A stretch of DNA of 62,194 nucleotides from Candidatus Accumulibacter contiguus (GTDB lineage: Bacteria > Pseudomonadota > Gammaproteobacteria > Burkholderiales > Rhodocyclaceae). The position numbers and the translations under genes are program-made. Below are positions 45,955 to 55,114 of the stretch, piece by piece. The notes below the pieces were generated by a model. It saw only the letters and a list, made by a program, of their open reading frames with translations, did no database searches and had not been told where the DNA came from. The stretch is taken from assembly GCF_012940005.1 (NCBI RefSeq), contig NZ_SPMX01000001.1, positions 1 through 62,194 on the forward strand. Direction: 5' to 3'. Position 1 is the first letter of the stretch, and every line of letters begins with the position of its first letter.

Positions 45955-46806
45955 TCAGTCCGGCAGGCTGTTGAGCATGAACATCGCCTGCAGCACCTCG
46001 CCGGGTTCGCCCAGCGGCTCGAACCAGCGCTGCAGGATCTGCCCGATATCGCCGCTGCGATAGAGGCGTGACAAGGAACGATCGACAAGCAGCCGGAATT
46101 CAGCATCACGGCGCATCATCAGGCCGTAGGGCTCGTAGGTGAACTGGGTCTCCGAGACCTCGTAGGAACGCTCTTCGCCCTTCACGACGGCGATCGTCAC
46201 CAGCACGGTGCGATCCGCCGCATAGGCCGTGGCGGTTCTGTCCTGCAGCGCCTTCAGGGCGGCATCGTGGTCGGCGACCTTGAGCAGGCGGATACCGATT
46301 TTCTCCATCGCTACCAGTGCGTCGAAGACCTTTTCGGTCGTCGTGCCCGCAACGACGGCGACGCGCTGGCCGTTGATCTCTACCAGGGACTTCGGTTTCT
46401 CGCCCTTCAGGAAGAGCAGGCTGGCGCCATCGACGTAGGTCATCACGCTGAAGTCGAAGTCGGCACGGCGCGACAGGGTCTGTGTGGTGTTGCCGCACTC
46501 CAGATCGATCTTGCCGCTTTTCAGCGACTCGAAACGGCTCTGCGCCGTGACCGGCACCCAGCGCACCTGGAGATTCGGCATGTTCAGCTGTTTGGCCACG
46601 TCTTTGGTAACGATCTCGCACAAATCGATGCTGTAGCCGCGCGGCTTGCTGTCGCCGGCAATGAACGAGAACGGCATGGAGTTCTCGCGGTAGCCGAGCT
46701 TGAGGACGCCGCTTTGCTTGATTTTCGCCAGGGTGGGTTCGGCGGCAGCCGCGGGCAAGGCAATGGCCAGGCTCGCGGCAAGGATGGCAACGATCAGCTT
46801 GCGCAT
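45955..46806 (-). CDS. Periplasmic amino-acid-type ABC transporter solute-binding protein
   Basis: A 283-aa family 3 solute-binding protein. A signal peptide (MRKLIVAILAASLAIALPAAAA) precedes LAKIKQSGVLKLGYRENSMPFSF, GYSIDLCEIVTKDVAK, VTAQSRFESLKSGKIDLECGNTTQT and FSVMTYVDGASLLFLKG. This resembles glutamate/aspartate-type (GltI-like) binding proteins. No permease or ATPase gene accompanies it; it is last on the minus strand after the DUF1513 gene. It is bracketed by the 176-bp repeats, so it may have been brought in as a unit. Confidence 0.92.
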   Translation of the reverse strand: MRKLIVAILAASLAIALPAAAAEPTLAKIKQSGVLKLGYRENSMPFSFIAGDSKPRGYSIDLCEIVTKDVAKQLNMPNLQVRWVPVTAQSRFESLKSGKIDLECGNTTQTLSRRADFDFSVMTYVDGASLLFLKGEKPKSLVEINGQRVAVVAGTTTEKVFDALVAMEKIGIRLLKVADHDAALKALQDRTATAYAADRTVLVTIAVVKGEERSYEVSETQFTYEPYGLMMRRDAEFRLLVDRSLSRLYRSGDIGQILQRWFEPLGEPGEVLQAMFMLNSLPD

Positions 46807-46870
46807 GGTGGTTTTCTCCTTGGGGTGGGAACGGAAGTAAGTGTAGCGCGAGTCGGTCCGCTTGCGTTAA

Positions 46871-47046
46871 GGCGAGCCGAATCTGATCGGTCCTGCGCGT
46901 TCAGCAAAGCGACGATCAGGTCTCGCTGATCAGACTCCAGTGATTGTCCAGCGCCATCGGCTGCGGCCATGGCAGGGCAACGGGTTTGAGCTGCGGGTGA
47001 CTGCGCACCAGTCCCAGGCCCGTTGCGACGAGGACGCCGCCGGACG
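46871..47046 (+). repeat. 176-bp direct repeat, copy B
   Basis: This is the intact counterpart of copy A. It overlaps the real 3' end of the DUF1513 gene (stop at 46916) and the 45 nt after it. Differences from copy A are a few point changes, so the duplication is fairly recent. Confidence 0.9.
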
Positions 47047-48049
47047 ATCCGGCGCCCCGCCATGAAGTCAGGGCGTAAGCCTCCTTCATCCTGACCAGCG
47101 GCGTCATGCGTTCGCCAGCAGCAGGGTGCCAGAGGTGGGCGAGGCCGATCTGGTTGCTCGACAATACGAAGCCGCCGTCCCAGGCGGCAGCAATGTCGCC
47201 GGCGTAGCCGATGCCGTCGTTGGCCCGGGTCGGCACGAACAGGCGGTCGCCGTCGAGGACGGCGAGGATGGGGGCCTGTGCGCGCTCCTCGCTGCGCTCA
47301 TGCTCGGCCTGGATGGCGATGCCGAGATAGGCCTCATCGTCGACCGGCGAGTGGCTCCACGCGATATGCCGCAGGCTGAGGCGCGGGTCGTCCAATCGCC
47401 ACTGGCGCAATAGCTTGCCGCTGGTGGTGTCCAGGCGGACGAGCGAGGACTCCATGCGCTGCAGATCATGCTTCTTGTCGGCCAGCGTTCTCGGCACGCC
47501 GCCGTTGGCGACGATCAACTGGCCAGCGGCGTCGAGCGCGAGCTGGTGCGGATCGATGCCGTGCGTATCCCATTCGTCGAGCTTCTGCAGCGTTCGCCGG
47601 TCGCGCACGCCGATGCGGCCACGTCCCTTGCCGTACTCCGTTTCGGTGGTCAGCAGCACCTCGCCGTTGGCGGCGACGACGGCGTGGCCGCAGAAACGCA
47701 GCGCCGACGATTCCTCCAGCGATACCTGCTGCTGCACCTTGCCCTGCGCGTCGCACCGCATCAGCCAGGCGCCGGGGCGCGCCGCCACGACCAGCATGCC
47801 GCCATCGGCCTCCGGCAGGAGGCCGTGTGGTCGCGATGGCAGTGGCACGGCGTGGCGGATGTCGAGCTTGCGGGTTTCCCAGTCGGCGACCAGGGCGCCG
47901 GCGAAGTAGGGATCGCCCTGGTTCGGACCGCGCCAGGCGGCGGCCACGACGGCCTGCCGGGGAGTCGTGGCCAAGACAATACCCGGAAGAGCACTGCCGG
48001 CGACGCCGGCAGCAACAGCGGCAATGAACTGCCGGCGATTCGTCGTCAT
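46916..48049 (-). CDS. Tat-exported DUF1513 protein
   Basis: A 377-aa protein with a twin-arginine signal (MTTNRRQFIAAVAAGVAGSALPG) and a propeller-like body of WD-type repeats typical of DUF1513 (HAVPLPSRPHGLLPE, HAVVAANGEVLLTTETEYGKGRG, GIDPHQLALDAAGQLIVANGG). The family often sits with iron-uptake lipoproteins and imelysin-like genes. Here it directly follows a TonB-dependent siderophore receptor (11 nt), supporting an iron-acquisition role in the periplasm. The function is not established. Confidence 0.9.
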   Translation of the reverse strand: MTTNRRQFIAAVAAGVAGSALPGIVLATTPRQAVVAAAWRGPNQGDPYFAGALVADWETRKLDIRHAVPLPSRPHGLLPEADGGMLVVAARPGAWLMRCDAQGKVQQQVSLEESSALRFCGHAVVAANGEVLLTTETEYGKGRGRIGVRDRRTLQKLDEWDTHGIDPHQLALDAAGQLIVANGGVPRTLADKKHDLQRMESSLVRLDTTSGKLLRQWRLDDPRLSLRHIAWSHSPVDDEAYLGIAIQAEHERSEERAQAPILAVLDGDRLFVPTRANDGIGYAGDIAAAWDGGFVLSSNQIGLAHLWHPAAGERMTPLVRMKEAYALTSWRGAGSSGGVLVATGLGLVRSHPQLKPVALPWPQPMALDNHWSLISET

Positions 48050-48060
48050 GCCTTCCTTCC

Positions 48061-50268
48061 TCAGAACTTCAGCTCGCCAGTGAGGATTGCGGCACGTCGC
48101 GTACCCGGTACCGTGAAGCCGCCGTTGTCGTAGATCGAGTCGTAGTAGAGCCTGTCGAATACATTCTTGATGTTCAGGCGCACGGCCCAGTGCTTCTCTT
48201 CATAGGCGACCATGGCATCCCAGCGCTGATAGGCTTCTGCCGTGTTCGGGGTGAACTGTCCGTTGACGAAAGCGCCGCTGACCGCCTGTTGCGGCTGATA
48301 AGCGAAGCGCCTGCCCTTGGCCTCGATGCCGCCGCCGATCTTCCAGTGGCCGGTCAGCATGTAGGTTGACCACAGGTTGAAGGTATAGACCGGTGCATTG
48401 CGCGCGCGCTCGCCGACGAGACGTGGGTCGCCCTGGGTGACGGTGCCGGTCGCGGCGTTCACGTTGATCGCGGTTTCGAGAATCGTGGCGTTCATCAACG
48501 CAAGGCCGGAGAAGACTTCCCAGCGCTCGCTCAGGCGGCCGGCGAGCTCGATTTCGAAGCCATCGGTACGGCGCTTCCTGGTCAGGATGGCGGCCGTGGA
48601 TTCAAGATCGGTATTCCGTTCCCAGGCCTTGTTGGCACGGTAGAGGGCCGTGCGCAGCGCGAGGTCGCCGCCGAGCAGCAGCCACTTGGCGCCGAGTTCG
48701 GTGACCTGACTGCGCTCGGCCGGCATCGGCGTGACCGTCAACTGATAGAGGTCGGCCGTCGGACTGAAGGAGTCGCTCCAGGCGAGGTAGTAATTCGCTT
48801 CCTCCTGCGGCTGCCAGGACAGCGCGGCCCGCGTGCTCCATTCGCCGTACTTCAGGCTTGGCGAGGTGGTGCTGGAATATTTTGCATCCATCTCGTCACG
48901 GCGCAGGCCGATGGTGGCCTTCCAGTGCGGGATGAATTCGATGCTGTCCTGCAGGTAAAGTGCGTAGGAGTCGCTGGTGAATTTCGTCGGTGTGCCGGCC
49001 AGCGCTTCCTGGTAGGGATGGAACAGCGGCGGGTTGGCATTGGTCGTGCCACCGAAGTTCTGCAGGCCGTGGCGGAAGCTGTCCTCCTTCAGGTATTCCA
49101 TGCCGGCCAGGAATTCGTGGCCCATGCCACCGGTCTTGAAGCGCGTCGAGTAGTCGGACTGCAGCGTCACCGTCTCGTAATGGGACGAGCGTGTGACGTT
49201 GCCGCCGTTGACGCCGTTGGCGCTCGGCGGCAGGGTCAGGTTCGGCGTCTTCGCCCAGTAGCTGCGCTGATAGTCGGCAACACGGACCTGCGTGCGCAGC
49301 ATCGATTCGGGGTCGAAGAGATATTCGTTGACCAGCGTCGTGATCGTCGTGTCGCTGTCGTCGAGGGTCTTGTCGGTGCCCCAGTACGCCCGCGCCGGGA
49401 AGCGTTCGTTCGGGCGGCGCGTGACGCCGTCGAAGGAGATGCCGTAGTCGGGGTTGTCGCGGGTCTTCAGGTAATAATGGTTGAGCCAGAAGCGGTTGTG
49501 CGAATTCTGGTTGAGCGCGAGGCTGATCGCAGCACCCTGGCGGTGCACTTCCGGCTCGTCGCCGTTGGCGAGATTTTCGCGCCAGCTTCCCTCGTCACGA
49601 TTCATCAGGTTCACGCGCAGGCCGACATCGGCGCTGAAGCGCTTGTTCAGGTCGGCGGTCAGCTCGCGGTAGCCGTAGGTGCCGATGCTGCCGGTCAGCC
49701 TGTATTTGTCTATCTGCAGGGGAGTCTTGCTCACCTGGTTGATGACGCCGCCGGCCTGGCCGCGGCCGAAGAGCATCGAACCGGCGCCGCGCAGTACGTC
49801 GATCTGTTCGTCGTTGAAGGTTTCGCGGTTGTACTGGGCCGTGTCGCGGATGCCATCGAGATATATGTCGCCGAAGGTATAGAAGCCGCGCAGATTCATG
49901 TTGTCGCCCGAGCGGCCGCCCTCGGCGGCGTTGAAAGTGATCCCGGAGACGTTGCGCATCGCCTCGCGCAGCGAGCCGACCTGCTGTTCTTCCATCAGTG
50001 CACTGGTCACCGTGGTGATGGCCTGCGGAATCCTGTGCGGATCCTGTTCCACCTTGCCGACGCGCGTGCGCGTGGCAAGGTAGCCATCGGGCTGGCGCTC
50101 GGCGGTGTCGGTGACGACGACCGGTGCCATCGTCTGTTCACCGGCGGTTTGCGCGCCGGCAGCGAAGGAGAGGGCCATCAGTGCGGCCAGTGGCAGCCGG
50201 CGGGGCAGGGAAGGGGTCGGTGCGCAGGAGCGCGGGCGGGCGGTCTGGCGAGAGGCGTCAGCAGGCAT
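48061..50268 (-). CDS. TonB-dependent siderophore receptor
   Basis: A 735-aa outer-membrane receptor. The signal peptide is residues about 20-40 (LPLAALMALSFAAGAQ), followed by a plug domain (IPQAITTVTSALMEEQQVGSLREAMRNVSGITF, NMNLRGFYTFGDIYLDGIRD, IDVLRGAGSMLFGRGQAGGVIN). The barrel ends ILTGELKF with the terminal phenylalanine expected of outer-membrane proteins. The plug resembles catecholate or ferrichrome receptors (Fiu/FhuE group); the ligand cannot be told. It sits after exbD with a 120-nt gap and before DUF1513, within the iron module. Confidence 0.94.
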   Translation of the reverse strand: MPADASRQTARPRSCAPTPSLPRRLPLAALMALSFAAGAQTAGEQTMAPVVVTDTAERQPDGYLATRTRVGKVEQDPHRIPQAITTVTSALMEEQQVGSLREAMRNVSGITFNAAEGGRSGDNMNLRGFYTFGDIYLDGIRDTAQYNRETFNDEQIDVLRGAGSMLFGRGQAGGVINQVSKTPLQIDKYRLTGSIGTYGYRELTADLNKRFSADVGLRVNLMNRDEGSWRENLANGDEPEVHRQGAAISLALNQNSHNRFWLNHYYLKTRDNPDYGISFDGVTRRPNERFPARAYWGTDKTLDDSDTTITTLVNEYLFDPESMLRTQVRVADYQRSYWAKTPNLTLPPSANGVNGGNVTRSSHYETVTLQSDYSTRFKTGGMGHEFLAGMEYLKEDSFRHGLQNFGGTTNANPPLFHPYQEALAGTPTKFTSDSYALYLQDSIEFIPHWKATIGLRRDEMDAKYSSTTSPSLKYGEWSTRAALSWQPQEEANYYLAWSDSFSPTADLYQLTVTPMPAERSQVTELGAKWLLLGGDLALRTALYRANKAWERNTDLESTAAILTRKRRTDGFEIELAGRLSERWEVFSGLALMNATILETAINVNAATGTVTQGDPRLVGERARNAPVYTFNLWSTYMLTGHWKIGGGIEAKGRRFAYQPQQAVSGAFVNGQFTPNTAEAYQRWDAMVAYEEKHWAVRLNIKNVFDRLYYDSIYDNGGFTVPGTRRAAILTGELKF

Positions 50269-50388
50269 ACAAATCTCCGTGGGGTGAGGTTTTGTGGCTG
50301 GCTGAACGGCATCGCGTCTGGCTGGCTAGTCAATTGGTGTCGCCTTGTTTCTTTTTGAAAGTCATGAACATTCGGATGAGCTGCTCCG

Positions 50389-50811
50389 TCAGCGCGCTCC
50401 GGACGGATCGGTAATGAACCCGATGCGCAACAGGCCGACTCTTGCGGCTTCCGACATGACCTGCGCAACTTTCTCGTACGGCGTCGTGCGCTCGGCGCGG
50501 ATGTGCATTTCCGGCTGCGGCTGCATGGCGCTAACGGCCTGCAGTCGTTCGGCAAGCCCGGCGGCATCGATCGGCTCGCCGTTCCAGAACACCTGGCTGG
50601 TGGCGTCGATGGCGAGCTGCACGTTATCCGGCCTGGTCTGGTTGACCGAGGACGAAGCCTTCGGCAGGTCGACCTTGACGGCATGCGTGAGCAGGGGGGC
50701 AGTGACGATGAAGATGATCAGCAGGACGAGCATCACGTCGATCAGTGGCACCATGTTGATTCCGGTCAGCAGCGCGTCGTCGTCGCCGGATTCCATGCTG
50801 GCGAAGGCCAT
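50389..50811 (-). CDS. exbD: Biopolymer transport protein ExbD
   Basis: A 140-aa protein with one N-terminal helix (NMVPLIDVMLVLLIIFIVTAP) carrying the conserved aspartate in PLIDVMLVLL, and a periplasmic domain ending ARVGLLRIGFITDP. ExbD with ExbB converts proton flow into TonB motion. It follows exbB after 12 nt on the minus strand. Confidence 0.95.
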   Translation of the reverse strand: MAFASMESGDDDALLTGINMVPLIDVMLVLLIIFIVTAPLLTHAVKVDLPKASSSVNQTRPDNVQLAIDATSQVFWNGEPIDAAGLAERLQAVSAMQPQPEMHIRAERTTPYEKVAQVMSEAARVGLLRIGFITDPSGAR

Positions 50812-50823
50812 GTTCCGTCCTCC

Positions 50824-51639
50824 TCAGCGAACGGCCAGGCCGGGGTGGGCCGACTGACGTTCTGCACCGGCAGCGACGCCCTGTGCGCGCGCCATGGCGA
50901 TCACCTTCTCGCTCGTCGTGCGGGCATCGGTGAGCATTGGCGAGGTCTTGACACCTGTGGCGAGGAAGGCAAACACGTCGTAGGCGAAGGAGTTGAGCTG
51001 CGACAGCGTACTGCGGTTCTCGCGGGCGAAATGGTTGTAGGCGACGGCGGCCGGTATGGCGACGGCAAGGCCGATGCCGGTCATGATCAGTGCTTCGCCG
51101 ACCGGGCCGGCGACCTTGTCGAGCGTGCCCTGTCCGGACATGCCGATGGCGATCAGCGCATGGTAGATGCCCCAGACCGTGCCGAAGAGGCCGACGAAGG
51201 GCGCGGACGATGCGACCGTGGCAAGGAAGGTCTGGCCGAATTCGAGGCTCGCCTTGTCTTCGTCGATGGCACGCTTCAACGCACGGGTGAGCAGGTCTTC
51301 CGGGTTGCCGGCGTTGACCAGGTTGGCGGTGCTGCACTCGCCACCGTTCTTGCAGCGGTTGTGCTGCTCGATGGCGGTAAAACCGTGGTGTACCAGATGC
51401 GAGAAGGGTTCGGTCGTGCCCTTCTCGCGGATGCGGGCGGCAACGGCTTCGAGGTTGGGTGCTTTCCAGAATGCGGCGAGAAATTCAGCACTGCGGCGGC
51501 GCATGCGCAGCCCGCGGATGCCCTTGCTGGCGATCAGGTACCAGGTGCCGATCGACGCGATCAGCATCAGGCAGAGCACGATGCGGGCGACGATGTCGGT
51601 GTGGGCGAGGAAGTGGGCAAAGCCCAGCGGATTTTCCAT
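50824..51639 (-). CDS. exbB: Biopolymer transport protein ExbB
   Basis: A 271-aa MotA/TolQ/ExbB-family protein with three membrane helices. They are VLCLMLIASIGTWYLI, TFLATVASSAPFVGLFGTVWGIYHAL (with the signature GLFGTVWGI), and GLAVAIPAAVAYNHF. It forms the proton-channel pentamer around ExbD. It starts 10 nt after the tonB stop on the minus strand. Confidence 0.95.
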   Translation of the reverse strand: MENPLGFAHFLAHTDIVARIVLCLMLIASIGTWYLIASKGIRGLRMRRRSAEFLAAFWKAPNLEAVAARIREKGTTEPFSHLVHHGFTAIEQHNRCKNGGECSTANLVNAGNPEDLLTRALKRAIDEDKASLEFGQTFLATVASSAPFVGLFGTVWGIYHALIAIGMSGQGTLDKVAGPVGEALIMTGIGLAVAIPAAVAYNHFARENRSTLSQLNSFAYDVFAFLATGVKTSPMLTDARTTSEKVIAMARAQGVAAGAERQSAHPGLAVR

Positions 51640-51648
51640 GACGACCTT

Positions 51649-52339
51649 TCAGTTTTTCAGGTGGAATGTGATGGGGACCAGAACCCACGCGGCGAGGGCT
51701 TCCTCGCCCCGTTTGGCCGGAACGAACCGCCAGTGCCAGACGGCGTCCAGTGCCGCCTGGTCGAGACGTGGGGAGCCGCTCGATTTCCTGACTTCAATTT
51801 GCGACGGTCGACCGCTGGTCTCGACATGAACCCGCAGCACGACCTGTCCTTCTTCGCCCATGCGGCGAGAAAGGGGGGGGGTAGGCGGGTGCGGGATTGG
51901 AGAGGTAATCGGCGGCGAAGCGGGGCTGGCTGATGGTGGCCGGTGCTGGCGGGGCGGGTAGGTCTGGCAGGGTGGGTGGAGGTGGGTCCCTGACGATCGT
52001 CGTTTCTGAAAAGGCGGCAGGCGAATTGGTCTGCGCGGCCAGCATCTGCTGCGGTACAGGGGCTGTCTGGCGTCGCGGCTTTGCTTCGACGGGTGTCGGC
52101 TTCGGCAGTTCCGGCGTCCTGTCGACGGGCAACTCCGGGCGGAGGATATCAACCATCAGTGTGCTGACGCTGGTCGGCATCGGCACGACATCCATCTTGG
52201 TGAGCAAGACAAGAATGCCCGCGTGCATCGCAGCGATCAATGTCACGGCGCACAGGGACAGCCTGGGCGCGTACGTGGCGTATGGATTGGCGGCGTGAGT
52301 GATGGTATTCATCTTCTTTGGCGGCACCTTCTGTTCCAT
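51649..52339 (-). pseudogene. tonB: TonB, frame broken at a G9/C9 run
   Basis: The N-terminal frame encodes a cytoplasmic start, one helix (LSLCAVTLIAAMHAGILVLL), a proline-rich linker (DPPPPTLPDLPAPPAPAT) and SNPAPAYPP. It then leaves the frame at a run of nine G (51873-51881, nine C in coding sense) and stops at 51794. The alternate frame supplies LSRRMGEEGQVVLRVHVETSGRPSQIEV and ALDAVWHWRFVPAKRG to 51649, a normal TonB C-terminal domain. Seven or ten C would restore about 225 aa. ATG 52312 is an alternative start. It lies first after hemP in the exb operon. Confidence 0.85.
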
Positions 52340-52419
52340 TCGTCCAGTGCGCAGACATGTGGCTGGCGGGAACGAGCGAAAGATGCGGTGGTCGATCGCT
52401 ACGCAGAGATGCAGGGTGC

Positions 52420-52623
52420 TTACTTGGTCAGGATCAGCTTGTTGTCCCTGGTGAGGCGTAGTGTGTAGCGCTGCTCGCCATGGGTGATCTCGACCGTCTT
52501 CTGGCCGCGGAATATCTGGCCGCTGTTCAGGCTCGACGGTAGATCCGGCTGTGCCGTCGCAGTTGCCTGCGTCGGCAAGTGCGACGAATGCGGGGTCGGG
52601 GTCATGTCGGGATCCGTAGTCAT
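52420..52623 (-). CDS. hemP: Hemin uptake protein HemP family
   Basis: A 67-aa protein whose second half, IFRGQKTVEITHGEQRYTLRLTRDNKLILTK, is the HemP signature (ending in LRLTRxNKLILTK). HemP proteins are small Fur-regulated factors associated with haem or siderophore receptor expression. The first half is low-complexity and Pro/Thr-rich. It is the first gene of the leftward iron module, 26 nt from the Fur box. Confidence 0.93.
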   Translation of the reverse strand: MTTDPDMTPTPHSSHLPTQATATAQPDLPSSLNSGQIFRGQKTVEITHGEQRYTLRLTRDNKLILTK

Positions 52624-52649
52624 GGCGTGGGCTGTACTTTATGAGTAAT

Positions 52650-52668
52650 AATGAGAACCATTCTCATT
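52650..52668 (-). promoter_or_regulatory. Fur box upstream of hemP-tonB-exbBD
   Basis: AATGAGAACCATTCTCATT is a perfect inverted repeat (AATGAGAA / TTCTCATT) around a 3-nt centre. It closely resembles the 19-bp Fur consensus. It lies 27-45 nt upstream of the hemP start, where it would overlap the promoter, so iron-loaded Fur should repress the whole module. The AT-rich flanks (TAATA, TCTATAGAATTC) fit a promoter. Confidence 0.9.
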
Positions 52669-53039
52669 CTATAGAATTCGGTCGGAGCGTCAAGCGAATT
52701 TTCGTCCCGCCGGATTCCCGCTTCCCAGCACTGCATTCCCGTCGTGGCGGGGTAGCGAACCCAAAGCGATATAATTTCGGCTTTTCGTAAAGGCTTACCA
52801 TGAAAGTCGCGTCAGCGACTCACGAATCTCTCCTCCCCACTTGCGGGGGAGGGGTTGGGGGAGAGGGAAACGGTCATGACTTTCTTTCATGATCGGGGGT
52901 GCCTGGAAAAGTCATGACCGTTAGGGGCGTGCCTACTCGGAGTCACCGTTCACCGGGTACTACCCCGAACCAGGCTGGGTGGAATCAGGCGTTGGCACGT
53001 TCCAAGGCCTGGGCACTCGATGACGAGTGAGCGGCACCC
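52669..53039. other. Intergenic region between hemP and glpD
   Basis: About 370 bases without a gene. It contains inverted element copy 3 (52800-52923). A TATAAT hexamer at 52770-52775 points toward glpD, but no good -35 was seen. Confidence 0.5.
52800..52923 (-). repeat. Three-hairpin dispersed element, copy 3 (inverted)
   Basis: Read on the minus strand it starts TAACGGTCATGACTTTTCC, forms the 14-bp first hairpin, the C/G-rich second hairpin and the AGTCGC...GCGACT stem, and ends GCGACTTTCAT. Copies 1, 2 and 4 are in plus orientation; only this one is inverted. It lies upstream of glpD. Confidence 0.85.
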
Positions 53040-54663
53040 ATGAATCTACGTGACAGCAATATCGGCAAGCTGGATCAGCGCGTCTACGACGTGCTGATCA
53101 TTGGCGGCGGCATCAACGGCGCGGTGTCTGCTGCCGCCCTGTCGGGCAAGGGCGCGGCCGTGGCCTTGATCGACAAGCGTGATTTTGCCGGTTTCAGCAG
53201 CCAGCAGTCATCGAACCTGGCCTGGGGGGGGCATCAAGTATCTCGAAAGCGGCGATTACACGCTGGTCAGAAAGCTGTGTCTGAGCCGCAATCATCTGAT
53301 TCGCCACTATCCATCGCGAGTCAAGGAGATTCGCTTCTTTGCCACGATAGAAAAGGGTTTCCGCTTTCATCCCCTGATTCTCTGGGCGGGTACCTGGGTG
53401 TACTGGCTGTTCGGGAACGGTTTCACCAGGATGCCGCGCCGCTTTTCGAGGCAGGCCATCGCGCACGAAGAACCGCTGGTCGACACGCGCTACGCCGCGG
53501 GCGGCTGCGAATATTCAGACGCCTACCTGCACGACAACGACTCCCGCTTTGTTTTTCAGTTCGTTCGCTCGGCAATGGACCGCGGCTGCATCGCGGCCAA
53601 TTACGTGGAATCGCTCGGCGCCCGCCGTGCAGGCGGGTACTGGCGGACCAGGGTGCGCGATGTGATCAATGGGCGGACCCTCGAAATCTGCTCGAAGGTG
53701 CTGATTAACGCTGCCGGTCCGTTTGTGGACGAGCACAATGCACTGACTGGCGAAGAAACGGATCATCATCATCTGTTTTCCAAGGGCATCCACCTGATCG
53801 TGCCGCAGATCACTCCGAAGCAGCGAATCCTGACCTTTTTCGCCGACGACGGGCGCCTGTTTTTCGTCATCCCGATGGGCGTTCGCACCTGCATCGGCAC
53901 CACCGACACACGGGTGGACTCGCCGTTCACCGAGGTGACCGACGAAGATCGTCAGTTCGTTCTCGACAACATCAACAAGCGCCTCAAGATCGCGCGGCCA
54001 CTGAGCCGCGCCGACATCATCGCCGAGCGTTGCGGGGTGCGCCCGCTGGTGGTCAAGGCGAGAGGCGACGGCGGGCTCCGGGACTGGATGCAGTTGTCGC
54101 GCAAGCACGAGATCGATGTCAATTGGGCCACGGCTCATCTGAGCATCTTTGGCGGCAAGCTGACCGACTGCGTCAACGTGGGTGACGAGGTATCAAAGAT
54201 CGTCACCCGGCTTGGTGTCGCGCTGCCGTACCGGCAATACAAGTGGTATGGCGAACCGCACCCTTCGGTACGCGAGGAATACATGCATCAGGCCAGGCTG
54301 ATGAATCTCGACAGCTATACCTCGCCGGAGTCGATCGAGAGCCTGAGCAGTCGGCTATGGCGGCGCTACGACCAGCAGGCACTGGCCCTGCTTGCCGAAA
54401 TCCGCGAGAACCCGAGGCAGGCGGAAGTCTTGATCAAGGGTACCGACTACATTCGTTGCGAGATTCGGCTGGCCAGACATCAGGAAATGATCGTCAAGCT
54501 CGAAGATTTCCTGCGGCGCCGCTCCAAGATCGCCCTGGTGGTGCGCCGGGAAGACATCAGAAACGCCAACGGGCTGATGGAGGCGTGTGAAATCCTGTTC
54601 GGCGATCAGGCCAGGGAGAAATACGACGAGTATTTCCTGGAGCGATCAGACGCTGGGGGATAG
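53040..54663 (+). pseudogene. glpD: Aerobic glycerol-3-phosphate dehydrogenase, frame broken at a G8 run
   Basis: The first frame has the FAD Rossmann motif (VYDVLIIGGGINGAVSAAALSGKG) and SSNLAWGG. It is lost at eight G (53224-53231). The next frame continues IKYLESGDYTLVRKL and then HLIVPQITPKQRILTFFADDGRLFFVIPMG, GTTDTRVDSP and FGGKLTDCVNVGDEV to a stop at 54663. Seven G would give one intact protein of about 540 aa that oxidises glycerol-3-phosphate to dihydroxyacetone phosphate at the membrane. The last 365 bp are duplicated at 59052. No glp regulator or transporter is nearby. Confidence 0.88.
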
Positions 54664-54758
54664 CCCACCCTCGAGCTTCCCGAAGACCCGCCCTTGCCGA
54701 GAAACAGGCAAGGCGCACAACGACGTCGAGGAGAACTCGGTGACCCGCTTCTTGGCGA
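54294..54758 (+). repeat. 465-bp duplicated segment, copy A (end of glpD plus 95 nt)
   Basis: This segment is repeated at 59052-59517 in the same orientation, 4758 bp away, with only about seven substitutions and one inserted base. It comprises the last 370 nt of glpD and the spacer after it. The two copies bracket the IS and restriction remnants and the ATPase/DUF4276 pair. Confidence 0.92.
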
Positions 54759-54767
54759 AGTTCTGGA

Positions 54768-54928
54768 TGCACGAAGCAGCACGCGCGCTCGGCTTCCGGA
54801 CCGGCGTCGTCGCACCGGCAGACGTCGATTGGCAGAAGCTGCCACCGCCGGCCACCAGGAAACAGCCGACCCTCACGATCTCATCTGCGCGCACAAGTCC
54901 TTCGGTTTTGACTGGTTCGTTCCCGAAC
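54768..54928 (+). pseudogene. Internally deleted fragment of the type I secretion ABC transporter
   Basis: The stretch beginning TGCACGAAGCAGCACGCG matches 59866-60225 of the ABC transporter gene (HEAARALGFRTGVVA then TADPHDL-CA-K-FGFDWFVPE). About 190 nt are missing between the CAGAAGCTGCC and GCCACCGCC borders. It sits right after duplicated glpD sequence. Copy A therefore preserves the order glpD end then transporter start, with deletions. Confidence 0.85.
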
Positions 54929-55114
54929 GGTTGAAGATCTCTATGTGCAGGGAGGCGCCCATTCCGATAGAATTTTGGGTTGTTATTCCGTGAGGATATG
55001 GCCCGATGCTCCACCTGGGCTTCTTCCAGTTCGTGCACAACGCCAGAATCCGTGGCAAAGGCTTGCTGAAACATCTCCTCAATGCCCTCTTGGCCTAGCC
55101 GTCCGAAACGCATA

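Noticed and set aside
48925-50358. A 477-codon plus-strand frame inside the siderophore receptor
   Set aside because: Antisense shadow of an intact TonB-dependent receptor; Val/Ala/Arg repeats typical of reversed GC-rich coding sequence.
54936-55113. Minus-strand frame reading [21 protein letters not shown], possibly a transposase fragment
   Set aside because: Vague resemblance to IS5/ISL3-type proteins only; too short to assign and next to other IS debris.
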